Program-made: the position numbers and the translations under genes
The notes under the pieces: generated by a model
What the model was told of the DNA's origin: nothing
The model's database searches: none
Seen by the model: only the letters and a program-made list of their open reading frames with translations
In this document: positions 31,563 through 39,320 of the stretch, one piece after another
How positions within the stretch are numbered: position 1 is the first letter of the stretch
Layout of the letters: each line of letters starts with the position of its first letter
DNA from: Syntrophomonadaceae bacterium
GTDB taxonomy: Bacteria > Bacillota > Syntrophomonadia > Syntrophomonadales > Syntrophomonadaceae
NCBI GenBank assembly: GCA_012522955.1
Contig: JAAYJK010000101.1
Span: forward strand, 1 to 43,846
Direction: 5' to 3'
DNA length: 43,846 nt

Positions 31563-32766
31563 CTGCCACCATCTCCTTGCTCCCTACCCTAACCCCCAGT
31601 TTACCATCTTTAAATATCAGCTCCAGGTAGTCACCTATTTCGGCCTGACTCATTTGAGCCATTAATCTATGGTTTTTATAGGCTACGGCATATCCTCTCT
31701 GCAATACTTTCAAAGGGCTCAAATTGTCCAGGGCTTCTACTGCCATGGAATACCTATGGCAGCGAAGCTGCAGATAATCCCCCACCTGTCGATTAATGCG
31801 CTCCTGCTCTTCGGATACTTGTCTTTTCTTTTCCTTGATTATAATATCAGGTTCTTTCCATACCCTCCCTAGCATAATCCGATCCAGAGTTTCACTATAT
31901 TGTCCCAGCTTTTGTTCCATCAGTCGGTTCATTCTTTGGGTATATTTCATCAGTTCATTATTCAGCTGCGGGATATCCGGCACCGCCAGGCTGGCTGCCT
32001 GAGTAGGGGTAGCAGCTCGCAGATCAGCGGCCAGATCGGCCAGACTAAAATCTATTTCATGCCCTACTGCTGATATCACGGGTATAGCGGACTCAAAAAT
32101 TGCTTTCACCACAGTTTCGGTGTTAAAAGCCATCAAATCCTCCAGGGAACCTCCCCCCCGGCCAATGATTATAACCTGAGCCCGGCCATAAGTATTAATC
32201 AAGCGAATTCCTTCAGCCAGTTCCATGGGAGCATTTTCTCCCTGCACAGAACTGTGAACCAGTATCACTTCACAGCCCGGGTGCCTCTGCCTGATTACCC
32301 TTAAAATATCCTTTAAAGCGGCCCCATCCTGGGAGGTTACTATGCCCACGCAATCCACCCAGGGGGGTATGGCCTTTTTTTTGTCACTAAGGAAATAACC
32401 TGCTGCCTCCAGTTTTTTTCTCAATTGCTCCAGTTTTAAATACAGGCCGCCTTTGCCATAGGGCTGAATGTCCTGCACATAAACCTGATATTTTCCCTGC
32501 CGGGGATAAACCGAGACATATACCCGGGCCAGTACTTCCAGGCCATCCTCCAATTCGAATTTCAGCCCTTGATTGCGGTTCCTGAACATTACACAACTTA
32601 CTGCGGCTTGCTCGTCCTTCAAATTGAAGTACATATGCCCGGACTGACGATAATATTTGAAGCCCGAAATTTCACCCTTTATCCAAAAGTCAGACAGAAA
32701 CTCATCCGCGGCCAGCAGGTTGCTGATATACTCATTTAACTCACTGACACTGATAAATGCCTTCAT
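31549..32766 (-). CDS. xseA: Exodeoxyribonuclease VII large subunit
   Basis: A 405-residue nuclease subunit. The N-terminal OB fold (residues about 1-100) includes FWIKGEISGFKYYRQSGHMY. The catalytic domain carries VDCVGIVTSQDGAALKDIL, IIIGRGGGSLEDLMAFN and VISAVGHEIDFSLAD, and a coiled-coil region follows near 260-350. The enzyme degrades single-stranded DNA. It begins at the folD stop (TAATG overlap). Confidence 0.96.
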   Translation of the reverse strand: MKAFISVSELNEYISNLLAADEFLSDFWIKGEISGFKYYRQSGHMYFNLKDEQAAVSCVMFRNRNQGLKFELEDGLEVLARVYVSVYPRQGKYQVYVQDIQPYGKGGLYLKLEQLRKKLEAAGYFLSDKKKAIPPWVDCVGIVTSQDGAALKDILRVIRQRHPGCEVILVHSSVQGENAPMELAEGIRLINTYGRAQVIIIGRGGGSLEDLMAFNTETVVKAIFESAIPVISAVGHEIDFSLADLAADLRAATPTQAASLAVPDIPQLNNELMKYTQRMNRLMEQKLGQYSETLDRIMLGRVWKEPDIIIKEKKRQVSEEQERINRQVGDYLQLRCHRYSMAVEALDNLSPLKVLQRGYAVAYKNHRLMAQMSQAEIGDYLELIFKDGKLGVRVGSKEMVADEKK

Positions 32767-33593
32767 TAGCTGCTCCTGTTCTTTATGGCGGCCTGAGATA
32801 AATTCTCCATCAGCTTGGCAATAAGCATGGGACCCAGACCTCCGGGTACCGGAAGCAAATAGCCGGGCTGGTCTAACAATGAATCCTTATCCACATTGCC
32901 CAGGGTCTTTCCTTTTTCCCAGTAGAATCCTGCATCTATGACCAGCATCCCATTCCTCAGGTCTGAGCCTTTAACTACACCGGCCCGTCCCTTTTCAACT
33001 ACTAAGATATCAGCCTTTTGTACCCATTCGGGCTGGTACTCGTTTATTAGCGATACATTAAAATCCTGCTGGGCCAGCATAATGGCTAGAGGCAATATTA
33101 AATCAAAGGAATCCCCTACCAAAACCGCATTTTTCCCTTGGGGCCCATACCGGTGGATGACCTCCATGCAGGCCAGAGCGGCACAGCTAATAAATTCTGC
33201 CTGGCCGCCTATTAGTTTACCTCGATTAATAGGATTAAATCCGTCCACATCTTTTTCGGTTTTTATTGCCTCCAGCAACTGATCCTGATAGGGAATGAGT
33301 TGTTCGGGCAGGGGCAGTTGAATGATAATCCCATTAATAGCAGCATCATTATTGGCTTCATCAATTACTGCCAATAGCTCTTTTTTGCTTATGCTGGCCG
33401 GCAGCTGCTTAATACTGGTGCGAGCTGATATGCTCAGGGCTGCTTTTTCTTTTAAGCCCACATAGACCATGCTTTCTTCATTATCCCCCACTATAATTAC
33501 CGCTAGCTGGGGCATAATTCCTGCCCCTTGATTTTTTAGTTTAAGGGCTGACTTTATCTCTTCAGCTATTTTGCTTCCGCTTATTAACTCCAT
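32766..33593 (-). CDS. folD: FolD homologue, divergent (altered NADP-binding motifs)
   Basis: A 275-residue protein of the methylene-THF dehydrogenase/cyclohydrolase family. The folate-site residues remain: Tyr44-x-x-x-Lys48 in VYVGLKEKAA, Gln92 in IIQLPLP, Asp117 in KDVDGF, and the late PVPGGLGPM (248-256). The usual PCTP loop is SCAA (136-139). The nucleotide-binding VVGRSxIVGxP is AVLVGDSFDLILPLA (156-170), losing the Arg that binds the NADP phosphate and the Gly-x-Pro. The following HSRT motif is also gone. Cyclohydrolase activity may remain while dehydrogenase activity is doubtful; a second folD elsewhere is likely. Its place nusB-folD-xseA is standard for the family. Confidence 0.85.
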   Translation of the reverse strand: MELISGSKIAEEIKSALKLKNQGAGIMPQLAVIIVGDNEESMVYVGLKEKAALSISARTSIKQLPASISKKELLAVIDEANNDAAINGIIIQLPLPEQLIPYQDQLLEAIKTEKDVDGFNPINRGKLIGGQAEFISCAALACMEVIHRYGPQGKNAVLVGDSFDLILPLAIMLAQQDFNVSLINEYQPEWVQKADILVVEKGRAGVVKGSDLRNGMLVIDAGFYWEKGKTLGNVDKDSLLDQPGYLLPVPGGLGPMLIAKLMENLSQAAIKNRSS

Positions 33594-33598
33594 TAAAT

Positions 33599-34006
33599 CT
33601 AGCTCCTTTTGCCTTCGCCCGTCAGACGGTCCAAAATGGCATTAATATAGGCGGGCGAAGCTTCTCCCCCATACTTTTTAGCTATTTCAACTGCTTCATC
33701 AATAACCACAATCGCATCAACACTATCCAGAAACAACATCTCCCCTGCTGCCAGTCGCATAATACTTCTATCCACTGCCGGCATCCTATCCAGAGGCCAG
33801 TCACTGGCATAGGCAGCAATAATACGATCGATCTCCTCCAGGTTCTTTATCGCTGCTGCTATCAGTTCCCGGGAGAATATCACATCCTTTTCAGCCAGTT
33901 CAGATTCCTGCAACAGATAGTTAAAAGCCTCCACTGGCCTAGCGGTTACTTGATCCACCTGAAATAAGACTTTAAAAGCATATTCCCGTGCTTTTCTTCT
34001 ACTCAT
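33599..34006 (-). CDS. nusB: Transcription antitermination protein NusB
   Basis: A 135-residue all-helical RNA-binding protein. SRRKAREYAFKVLFQVD at the N-terminus is the arginine-rich family start, and MPAVDRSIMRLAAGEMLFLD and VIDEAVEIAKKYGGEASPAY form the conserved C-terminal half. NusB with S10 binds boxA of rRNA operons. GGAGAGAC precedes the ATG. It lies 5 bases upstream of folD. Confidence 0.96.
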   Translation of the reverse strand: MSRRKAREYAFKVLFQVDQVTARPVEAFNYLLQESELAEKDVIFSRELIAAAIKNLEEIDRIIAAYASDWPLDRMPAVDRSIMRLAAGEMLFLDSVDAIVVIDEAVEIAKKYGGEASPAYINAILDRLTGEGKRS

Positions 34007-34027
34007 ATATTCTGTCTCTCCAAAAAA

Positions 34028-34246
34028 CTATTTGTCCTTGAACAATTTCTTAAGCCATAGCTCGATATTTTTGTCGTCATCAATACTTTTACCCAGGAGG
34101 TAGCCCAGGCCAATACATAAAACTATTAATAGGGTTTTCCAAAATCCAAAGCTTACCAGAAGGATACTGGCAATCAGTCCCAATCCAACCCCAATAGTCT
34201 TGCCCCGGTGTTTTACCAGTAGTTCGGATAAAATGTTGTCCCACAT
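34028..34246 (-). CDS. DUF2273 small membrane protein
   Basis: A 72-residue protein with two membrane segments (TIGVGLGLIASILLVSFGFW and LLIVLCIGLGYLLGK) and a charged C-terminus (DDDKNIELWLKKLFKDK). The DUF2273 family accompanies amaP and asp23 genes and is thought to help anchor Asp23 complexes to the membrane. The ATG at 34246 has AAGGAGGAG upstream; the longer frame to 34297 overlaps amaP. Exact role is unknown. Confidence 0.85.
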   Translation of the reverse strand: MWDNILSELLVKHRGKTIGVGLGLIASILLVSFGFWKTLLIVLCIGLGYLLGKSIDDDKNIELWLKKLFKDK

Positions 34247-34259
34247 AAAACTCTCCTCC

Positions 34260-34808
34260 TTACTTGGCAATAGCTGTCGCAGCTTTTCCGCTGACATTCA
34301 GGTCATCGATCAGAACCTTGACCGCCTCTACATTGAGACCTCCGATATTCAGCATATCCTCTTTTATTACTTCCTGTATCTGCTTGCTCAAGTCGGGTAC
34401 GCTCAAATCAGGGTTTATCATCATATGTATATAGATAATAAGCCCCTCGGCCTGGTTTTCTATAGAAGTCCTGGTCTCTTTTACTCCTTCCACTTTCTGC
34501 ACTGCTTTATGGATTATAACCTTGGCCGCAGCTACCGTCATGGAAATCTGTCCCGATAAAGCGTTTTCAATTACTATGGCGTCTTCTCGGGGGGCCCGTT
34601 TGAAAAGAGCAACAAATACTACCAGGGCCAGCACTATAATAATTATGCCAGCACTGCCCAATATCAAGCGGTTTTGAACGGTAGAAAACAATACTTCCAG
34701 GTAATTCATCGCTGGTAGTTGACCCAGAGCAGCTGCTGCAAGAATAGCTCCCACAGCCAATAGAATTACATTGTACAGAAACAGTATAGCCCGTAACAAT
34801 CCAGACAT
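34260..34808 (-). CDS. amaP: Alkaline shock response membrane anchor protein AmaP
   Basis: A 182-residue protein with two N-terminal membrane segments (LLRAILFLYNVILLAVGAIL and GSAGIIIIVLALVVFVALF). A cytosolic Asp23-like domain follows (SGQISMTVAAAKVIIHKAVQ to the end). AmaP tethers Asp23 to the membrane in Staphylococcus. It stands between asp23 and the DUF2273 gene, the typical order. AAAGGAG precedes the ATG. Confidence 0.9.
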   Translation of the reverse strand: MSGLLRAILFLYNVILLAVGAILAAAALGQLPAMNYLEVLFSTVQNRLILGSAGIIIIVLALVVFVALFKRAPREDAIVIENALSGQISMTVAAAKVIIHKAVQKVEGVKETRTSIENQAEGLIIYIHMMINPDLSVPDLSKQIQEVIKEDMLNIGGLNVEAVKVLIDDLNVSGKAATAIAK

Positions 34809-34833
34809 TCATCTCACTCCTTTCAGAATACAG

Positions 34834-34861
34834 ATAACCCCCTGCAGGAACAGGGGGTTAT
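34834..34861. other. 11-bp perfect hairpin between asp23 and amaP
   Basis: ATAACCCCCTG-CAGGAA-CAGGGGGTTAT is a strong stem-loop 21 bases after the asp23 stop. No T-run follows on the minus strand. It may set the 3' end of a separate, more abundant asp23 mRNA by processing, or act as a weak terminator. Confidence 0.6.
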
Positions 34862-34881
34862 AAAAACTATGCATACTGCCA

Positions 34882-35286
34882 CTATTCTAACTCAGTATCA
34901 TTAGCTGCTTCTTCTACTGGTTCTTCTTTTTTAATGTCTACGGCTATTACATTTACATTAACTGCCTTAACATTCAGTCCAGTCATGGTTTCCACTGACT
35001 GCTTAACTTCCTGCTGCACTGTTCCAGCCACCTCAGGAATTGGATATCCAAATTTCACCACTATAGATATATCAATGCTGGTTGATGCATCAACGACTTC
35101 CACTTTAATACCTTTGCCCAGGTTTTTTTTGCCCAGTTTTTCTGCCAGGTCGGTTCCCCAACCACCGCTTAAAGAAGCTACACCCTCAACTTCCGCTGCA
35201 GCAATCCCCGCTACAGTTGAAACCACTTCATCGGCTATTCTAATAGTACCCATTTCTGTATTTATCTCTGGTTTCTGTGCATCCAC
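34882..35286 (-). CDS. asp23: Asp23/Gls24 family envelope stress protein
   Basis: A 134-residue acidic cytosolic protein. The family core is visible in IRIADEVVSTVAGIAAAEVEGV (residues about 17-38) and the repeat-like KVEVVDASTSIDISIVVKFG, then IPEVAGTVQQEVKQSVE. Asp23 proteins are abundant, membrane-tethered through AmaP and respond to envelope stress. The GTG at 35286 follows AGGAGG by 8 nt. It has its own SigA-type promoter at 35319-35348 and may start the long operon down to argR. Confidence 0.92.
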   Translation of the reverse strand: MDAQKPEINTEMGTIRIADEVVSTVAGIAAAEVEGVASLSGGWGTDLAEKLGKKNLGKGIKVEVVDASTSIDISIVVKFGYPIPEVAGTVQQEVKQSVETMTGLNVKAVNVNVIAVDIKKEEPVEEAANDTELE

Positions 35287-35318
35287 TTCTAACACCTCCT
35301 ATTTATCCTTATAGTAGC

Positions 35319-35348
35319 ATTCTACCAGAAATTACTTACACTTATCAA
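35319..35348 (-). promoter_or_regulatory. SigA-type promoter of asp23
   Basis: TTGATA (35343-35348), 18 bases ending in TGG, TAGAAT (35319-35324) on the minus strand: a near-consensus -35, an extended -10 and a good -10. It lies in the 85-bp gap after accC. Confidence 0.6.
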
Positions 35349-35371
35349 TTATAGCTTAATATTAATATATT

Positions 35372-36721
35372 TTACCGTCCATTACTCATTCTACGCTGGA
35401 TAAAGTTGGTATATACTTCTCCCCGCTGAAAGAAAGCATTGTCCAAGACCATTAGATGAAAAGGTATGGTGGTAGGTACATTTTCAATCACAAATTCATT
35501 TAGAGCCCTCTTCATCCTTTGAATGGCTTCCGGCCGATCCTTCCCCCATACAATTACCTTAGCCATCATAGAATCATAATACGGAGTAATGGTGTAATTG
35601 GAATAAACAGAGGAATCCACCCTTACTCCTGGTCCGCCAGGGACTATATATTGCCCTATAGTTCCGGGGCTAGGCTGAAAATTACGCTGAGGATCTTCGG
35701 CATTCACCCGGCACTCTATGGCCCAACCATCCAGTTTTACATCCTCCTGAGCATAGCTCAAGGAATAACCGGCCGCAATCCGGATCTGTTCTTTGACTAT
35801 ATCAATGCCGGTAACCATCTCGCTTACCGGGTGCTCTACCTGAATACGGGTATTCATTTCAATAAAAAAGAACTGGCCGTATTTATCCACCAGGAATTCA
35901 ACCGTTCCGGCGCTGTAATAATCAGCTGCCCGAGCCGTATTCAATGCTACTTCCCCCATTTTCTTCCGGGTGGCTGGGTCCAAGCAAGAAGAAGGCGATT
36001 CCTCCAGCAATTTCTGGTTACGGCGCTGAAGGGAACAGTCTCTCTCCCCCAGATGAATCAAATGGCCAGCTTCATCACCCAGCACCTGTATCTCAATATG
36101 CCGGGGTTCCTCGATATATTTTTCCATGTAAATCTGCTCATTTCCGAAAGCAGAACTTGCCTCCAATCTAGCGGTACTGAGGGCTTCCTTCAAACTCTCC
36201 CGGCTTTGGGCCAGGCGCATACCCTTGCCTCCCCCTCCGGCGGAAGCTTTTATCATTACCGGATAACCTATATTCTCTGCTATCTCCAGAGCCTCTTCAT
36301 AAGAATTTACCGCTCCATCGCTGCCGGGTACCAGAGGTACTGCTGCAGCCCGGGCAATTTCCCGAGCCCTTACTTTATCGCCCAGGGCTTCTATCACATC
36401 AGCCCGGGGTCCGATAAATTTAATACCATGGGTTTGGCACAAATTAGCAAAATACGGGTTTTCGGCCAAAAAACCATATCCGGGGTGAATTGCATCGGCA
36501 CCCAGATTCTTGGCTGCTGCAATCAGGTTGGATATATTTAGATAGCTATCCCGGGCAGCAGCACCGCCAATGCATACAGCCTGATCAGCCATTTTAACAT
36601 GTAAGCTATCCCGATCAGCTGTGGAGTATACGGCAATGGTTTCAATCCCTAATTCTCTGCAGGCTCTTATTATCCGGACTGCAATTTCTCCCCGGTTGGC
36701 AATCAGAATTTTGGAAAACAA
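35372..36721 (-). CDS. accC: Acetyl-CoA carboxylase biotin carboxylase subunit
   Basis: A 449-residue ATP-grasp enzyme that carboxylates biotin on AccB. MFSKILIANRGEIAVRIIRA opens the protein, the ATP-binding glycine loop is KASAGGGGKGMR near 160, and the catalytic region FIEMNTRIQVEHPVSEMVTG is near 285. The C-terminal domain is complete. The start is TTG at 36721 with GGGGGTGA upstream. Only 4 bases separate it from accB. Confidence 0.97.
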   Translation of the reverse strand: MFSKILIANRGEIAVRIIRACRELGIETIAVYSTADRDSLHVKMADQAVCIGGAAARDSYLNISNLIAAAKNLGADAIHPGYGFLAENPYFANLCQTHGIKFIGPRADVIEALGDKVRAREIARAAAVPLVPGSDGAVNSYEEALEIAENIGYPVMIKASAGGGGKGMRLAQSRESLKEALSTARLEASSAFGNEQIYMEKYIEEPRHIEIQVLGDEAGHLIHLGERDCSLQRRNQKLLEESPSSCLDPATRKKMGEVALNTARAADYYSAGTVEFLVDKYGQFFFIEMNTRIQVEHPVSEMVTGIDIVKEQIRIAAGYSLSYAQEDVKLDGWAIECRVNAEDPQRNFQPSPGTIGQYIVPGGPGVRVDSSVYSNYTITPYYDSMMAKVIVWGKDRPEAIQRMKRALNEFVIENVPTTIPFHLMVLDNAFFQRGEVYTNFIQRRMSNGR

Positions 36722-36725
36722 TCTA

Positions 36726-37169
36726 TCACCCCCTGGCGATTATGAACAGGGTTTGTCCATATTCTACCGGTTCAGCGTTCTCTACCAGTATATCCACTAC
36801 AGTTCCAGCAAAATCAGATTTAATTTCATTAAATAGCTTCATGGCTTCGATTATGCACAAGGTCTGCCCTGCCTCGATTCCATCGCCTACTTTAACATAG
36901 GTTTCTGCATCCGGAGAAGGTGCTGAATAAAAGGTGCCCACCATAGGCGACAAGACTTCTATCGCGTTATCAAGGCCAAGTTCAGCTTCTTGCTCTACCG
37001 TAGCTGAATTCTCCCGGCTGCTTTTAATTCCAGCCTGGTTAAGATCTGGAGTAGCAGCATAAGCCCCTTTCCGCAGACAAAGCCGGAAGTCTTTCTGCTG
37101 TATCTCTAAATCCGAAATGCTGCTCTTTTCCAGCAACAAAATAAGTTCCTTTATTTCATCAATATTCAT
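36726..37169 (-). CDS. accB: Biotin carboxyl carrier protein of acetyl-CoA carboxylase
   Basis: A 147-residue protein. The C-terminal biotinyl domain (about residues 70-147) has the attachment Lys111 in CIIEAMKLFNEIKSD, and the preceding thumb region SPMVGTFYSAPSPDA is typical. The N-terminal half is a variable Ala/Glu-rich linker. It carries carboxybiotin between AccC and the transferase AccAD (not in the window), supplying malonyl-CoA. GGGGTGAT precedes the ATG. A SigA-type promoter is 170 bases upstream. Confidence 0.96.
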   Translation of the reverse strand: MNIDEIKELILLLEKSSISDLEIQQKDFRLCLRKGAYAATPDLNQAGIKSSRENSATVEQEAELGLDNAIEVLSPMVGTFYSAPSPDAETYVKVGDGIEAGQTLCIIEAMKLFNEIKSDFAGTVVDILVENAEPVEYGQTLFIIARG

Positions 37170-37340
37170 CGATTCATCACCCCTACTAGTTTTTTCCCCA
37201 ACTGGCTCATCTTAGTTTCAAGCCACCTCTCCCACTTGGATGAGGATTATCAGCAGCAGTTCAGCCCTCAAGGTATTCTACTGTCCATATAAATAGGCCC
37301 AGGTCCTGGACCTGAGCATGCTGTCATTTTAGCTTTTACC

Positions 37341-37369
37341 ATTATATGAATAAAACCAGCAGATTGCAA
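37341..37369 (-). promoter_or_regulatory. SigA-type promoter of accBC with a 165-nt leader
   Basis: TTGCAA (37364-37369), 17 bases, TATAAT (37341-37346) on the minus strand. The expected RNA would start near 37334 and has a leader of about 165 nt before accB. That leader holds a perfect small hairpin CAGGTCC-A-GGACCTG at about 37301-37315. No riboswitch or T-box signature is recognised. Confidence 0.6.
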
Positions 37370-37401
37370 TCCAATAGCTGTTAACGCCCAAACAAGCACA
37401 T

Positions 37402-37424
37402 TAAAAAGGCAAAAGCCAATGCCT
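37402..37424 (-). terminator. Terminator of the spoIIIA operon
   Basis: AGGCA-TTGGCTTT-TGCCT followed by TTTTAA on the minus strand, about 200 bases past spoIIIAH. The gap 37170-37625 holds no convincing ORF on either strand, only this terminator and the acc promoter and leader. Confidence 0.6.
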
Positions 37425-37625
37425 GGCCATATGGCGTTTCGGGCCAAATAAGCTTAACCTAACCTTTGGATCCATCCTAAACACTCAGCAAATACAGCAA
37501 ATCCTAATATTAGATCGAAGGGTCTGCAAATATCCAGTGTTAAGTTCGCTTAAGGAATCAACTGTATCCCTAATCTCATCTACTCTTAGGGGCTGGAAAA
37601 TAAATGTAGACTTGGTTTAAGATCT

Positions 37626-38156
37626 TCATTCTGCTCGGGATATGACGCAGATACTATCTTGGGAACAAGGTATGGACCGGCTTACTAAGTTCTTTATCTC
37701 CTCTTCCTCATCCATCCTTAAGGTGGAAGCCAGCACCACTACAGTGGTGGTTTCGGCTTGAATAATAACTGCACAGTCTTTATATCCCCGGGACTTGATC
37801 AAACTTTCGGTTTTTAATTCTTTTTCTACGTTTTCACTTATCTTGACTAGCCTCAAAGCTGCTGCATCTCTAGCTTCCTGACTACAGTTCTCTTTATTGA
37901 TTACCTCTTTGAGGGTTTCCACCTCCTTACTCTTTACCTTCTCCCTTTCCATACGGTATTCGGCAAAGAAATCAAAGCCTTCCTGTTCGGATATTAATTT
38001 ATCCGCTTCAATTTCCTCCTGCATGGGCATAGTAACACTGTTGCTAGGGTTGGGGCTTGGCTCCTTTCCAGCATATCCTGCTAAGATGCATAGAATAAGC
38101 ACCGCAGTCAGACACAGGAAGACCTTTCCCTTGCCCTTCCAGCTAATTATCATCAT
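37626..38156 (-). CDS. spoIIIAH: Stage III sporulation protein AH
   Basis: A 176-residue bitopic protein. One N-terminal membrane segment (VFLCLTAVLILCILAGYAG) is followed by a coiled-coil and a C-terminal ring-forming domain related to type III secretion YscJ (SLIKSRGYKDCAVIIQAE). SpoIIIAH spans from the mother cell and pairs with forespore SpoIIQ in the feeding-tube channel. It overlaps the spoIIIAG stop (ATGA); a second ATG one codon on has better spacing. It ends the operon. Confidence 0.93.
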   Translation of the reverse strand: MMIISWKGKGKVFLCLTAVLILCILAGYAGKEPSPNPSNSVTMPMQEEIEADKLISEQEGFDFFAEYRMEREKVKSKEVETLKEVINKENCSQEARDAAALRLVKISENVEKELKTESLIKSRGYKDCAVIIQAETTTVVVLASTLRMDEEEEIKNLVSRSIPCSQDSICVISRAE

Positions 38157-38728
38157 ATCCCTCCTTCTCTAGGCATTACTTGCACCTTATAAACCGGAAT
38201 ATCTAGCAAAGTAGCGGTAGCATTGGTAATCTTTTCCCGCAATTCAGGCCAGCGAGCACCATCTGCTACTACCAAAACACCCAGTATTTCCGGGGTTTTT
38301 TCCTCTACTAAGAGAGGATTGCCTGAGGATACTGCAATATCTTCCGTGTTGCTCTGTTCCAGACTAGTTTTACTTCCTTGACCATTGCTTTCCTGACTTT
38401 CCCGGTTGTCATGGCGAATATTAATAGCATAGGTTTTTTCTCCACTGGAGGCCAGGGTTATACTTACGTCAACCTTGCCCGCACCTTCAATTTTAGCTAG
38501 TATGGAAGCTACTTCCTTGCTCATCTGGCTGCGGCCCTGACTGGGATCCATGGACTCCAGTCCGGTTCCCGGTCCCTCAAAGCTGTTCGATCCTGAGCTA
38601 GTCGGCCAGATTAAGGCCAAAAGACCCAAGCAGACCAGGATGATTAATAGGTACTGTAGCGTCTTACTGCGTAGCCATGAACTTGCTCCCCCTCCCTTGG
38701 TTTTTTCCCGAATCCATTCTTCCAGCAT
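38153..38728 (-). CDS. spoIIIAG: Stage III sporulation protein AG
   Basis: A 191-residue protein with one membrane segment (LQYLLIILVCLGLLALIW, residues about 22-40), a low-complexity linker and a ring-building domain (ASILAKIEGAGKVDVSITLA; later PEILGVLVVADGA). SpoIIIAG forms the large oligomeric ring of the spoIIIA channel. The ATG at 38728 has GGAGG 8 nt upstream and touches the spoIIIAF stop (TAAGATG); the longer TTG start is less likely. Confidence 0.93.
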   Translation of the reverse strand: MLEEWIREKTKGGGASSWLRSKTLQYLLIILVCLGLLALIWPTSSGSNSFEGPGTGLESMDPSQGRSQMSKEVASILAKIEGAGKVDVSITLASSGEKTYAINIRHDNRESQESNGQGSKTSLEQSNTEDIAVSSGNPLLVEEKTPEILGVLVVADGARWPELREKITNATATLLDIPVYKVQVMPREGGI

Positions 38729-38729
38729 C

Positions 38730-39302
38730 TTACTTTCCTCCTTCAAAGCTTATCTCTATTTGCTCCTCACCCAAACCATACATATTACTTACCACCGCTC
38801 TAACTTTCTTCTCTATCTGACCCTGTATTTCATCATCTTCAGATTCATTAAGCCAAACCCCTACCCCATCTTCATTCATTTCAGCCTGCTCCTGACCGAT
38901 GCTAAAACTCAATTTCTCAATGCCTTCCTGGCTTATAAGAGCTTCCGTTTGCACCGCTTCCACTCCCGGTACTAAGAGCACAACTGCATTTATCTGTCCT
39001 TCCAGTTTTTCTTTTAACAAATACTGGTTTTGATTCAGTATATTCTGATTTATTTCTTGTCCTTGCCTGGCAATCTTATCTGCTCCATCTGTTTCCATCT
39101 GGTAGTCCCACCATTCAATTTGAAAATTACTCTCATCAAAAAAATAACCAAGTAATGGAGTTAAAACTGCAATCAAGACAAAAAGACCGATGGCAAAGCG
39201 AACGAAAGGACGTATGGCCCCAGCCGGCAACAATAATTCCAGAAAACTGGCTATTATTATAATGACCAGGACATTTCTTACCATTTCAGCTAAAACGCTC
39301 AT
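38730..39302 (-). CDS. spoIIIAF: Stage III sporulation protein AF
   Basis: A 190-residue protein with two N-terminal membrane segments (VLVIIIIASFLELLLPAG and FAIGLFVLIAVLTPLLGYFF). An extracytoplasmic ring-building-like domain ends NMYGLGEEQIEISFEGGK. It is one of the SpoIIIA channel components. AGAGGG precedes the ATG. It follows spoIIIAE by 18 bases. Confidence 0.92.
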   Translation of the reverse strand: MSVLAEMVRNVLVIIIIASFLELLLPAGAIRPFVRFAIGLFVLIAVLTPLLGYFFDESNFQIEWWDYQMETDGADKIARQGQEINQNILNQNQYLLKEKLEGQINAVVLLVPGVEAVQTEALISQEGIEKLSFSIGQEQAEMNEDGVGVWLNESEDDEIQGQIEKKVRAVVSNMYGLGEEQIEISFEGGK

Positions 39303-39320
39303 AGACCAACCCTCTTAGTT

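Noticed and set aside
35519..36541. 340-codon plus-strand frame opposite accC
   Set aside because: accC is complete and well conserved on the other strand. The frame has no ribosome binding site, no recognisable motifs and a composition typical of an antisense shadow.
37170..37340. T-box or riboswitch in the accB leader
   Set aside because: The leader holds a small hairpin, but no T-box sequence, specifier stem or known riboswitch core is visible.
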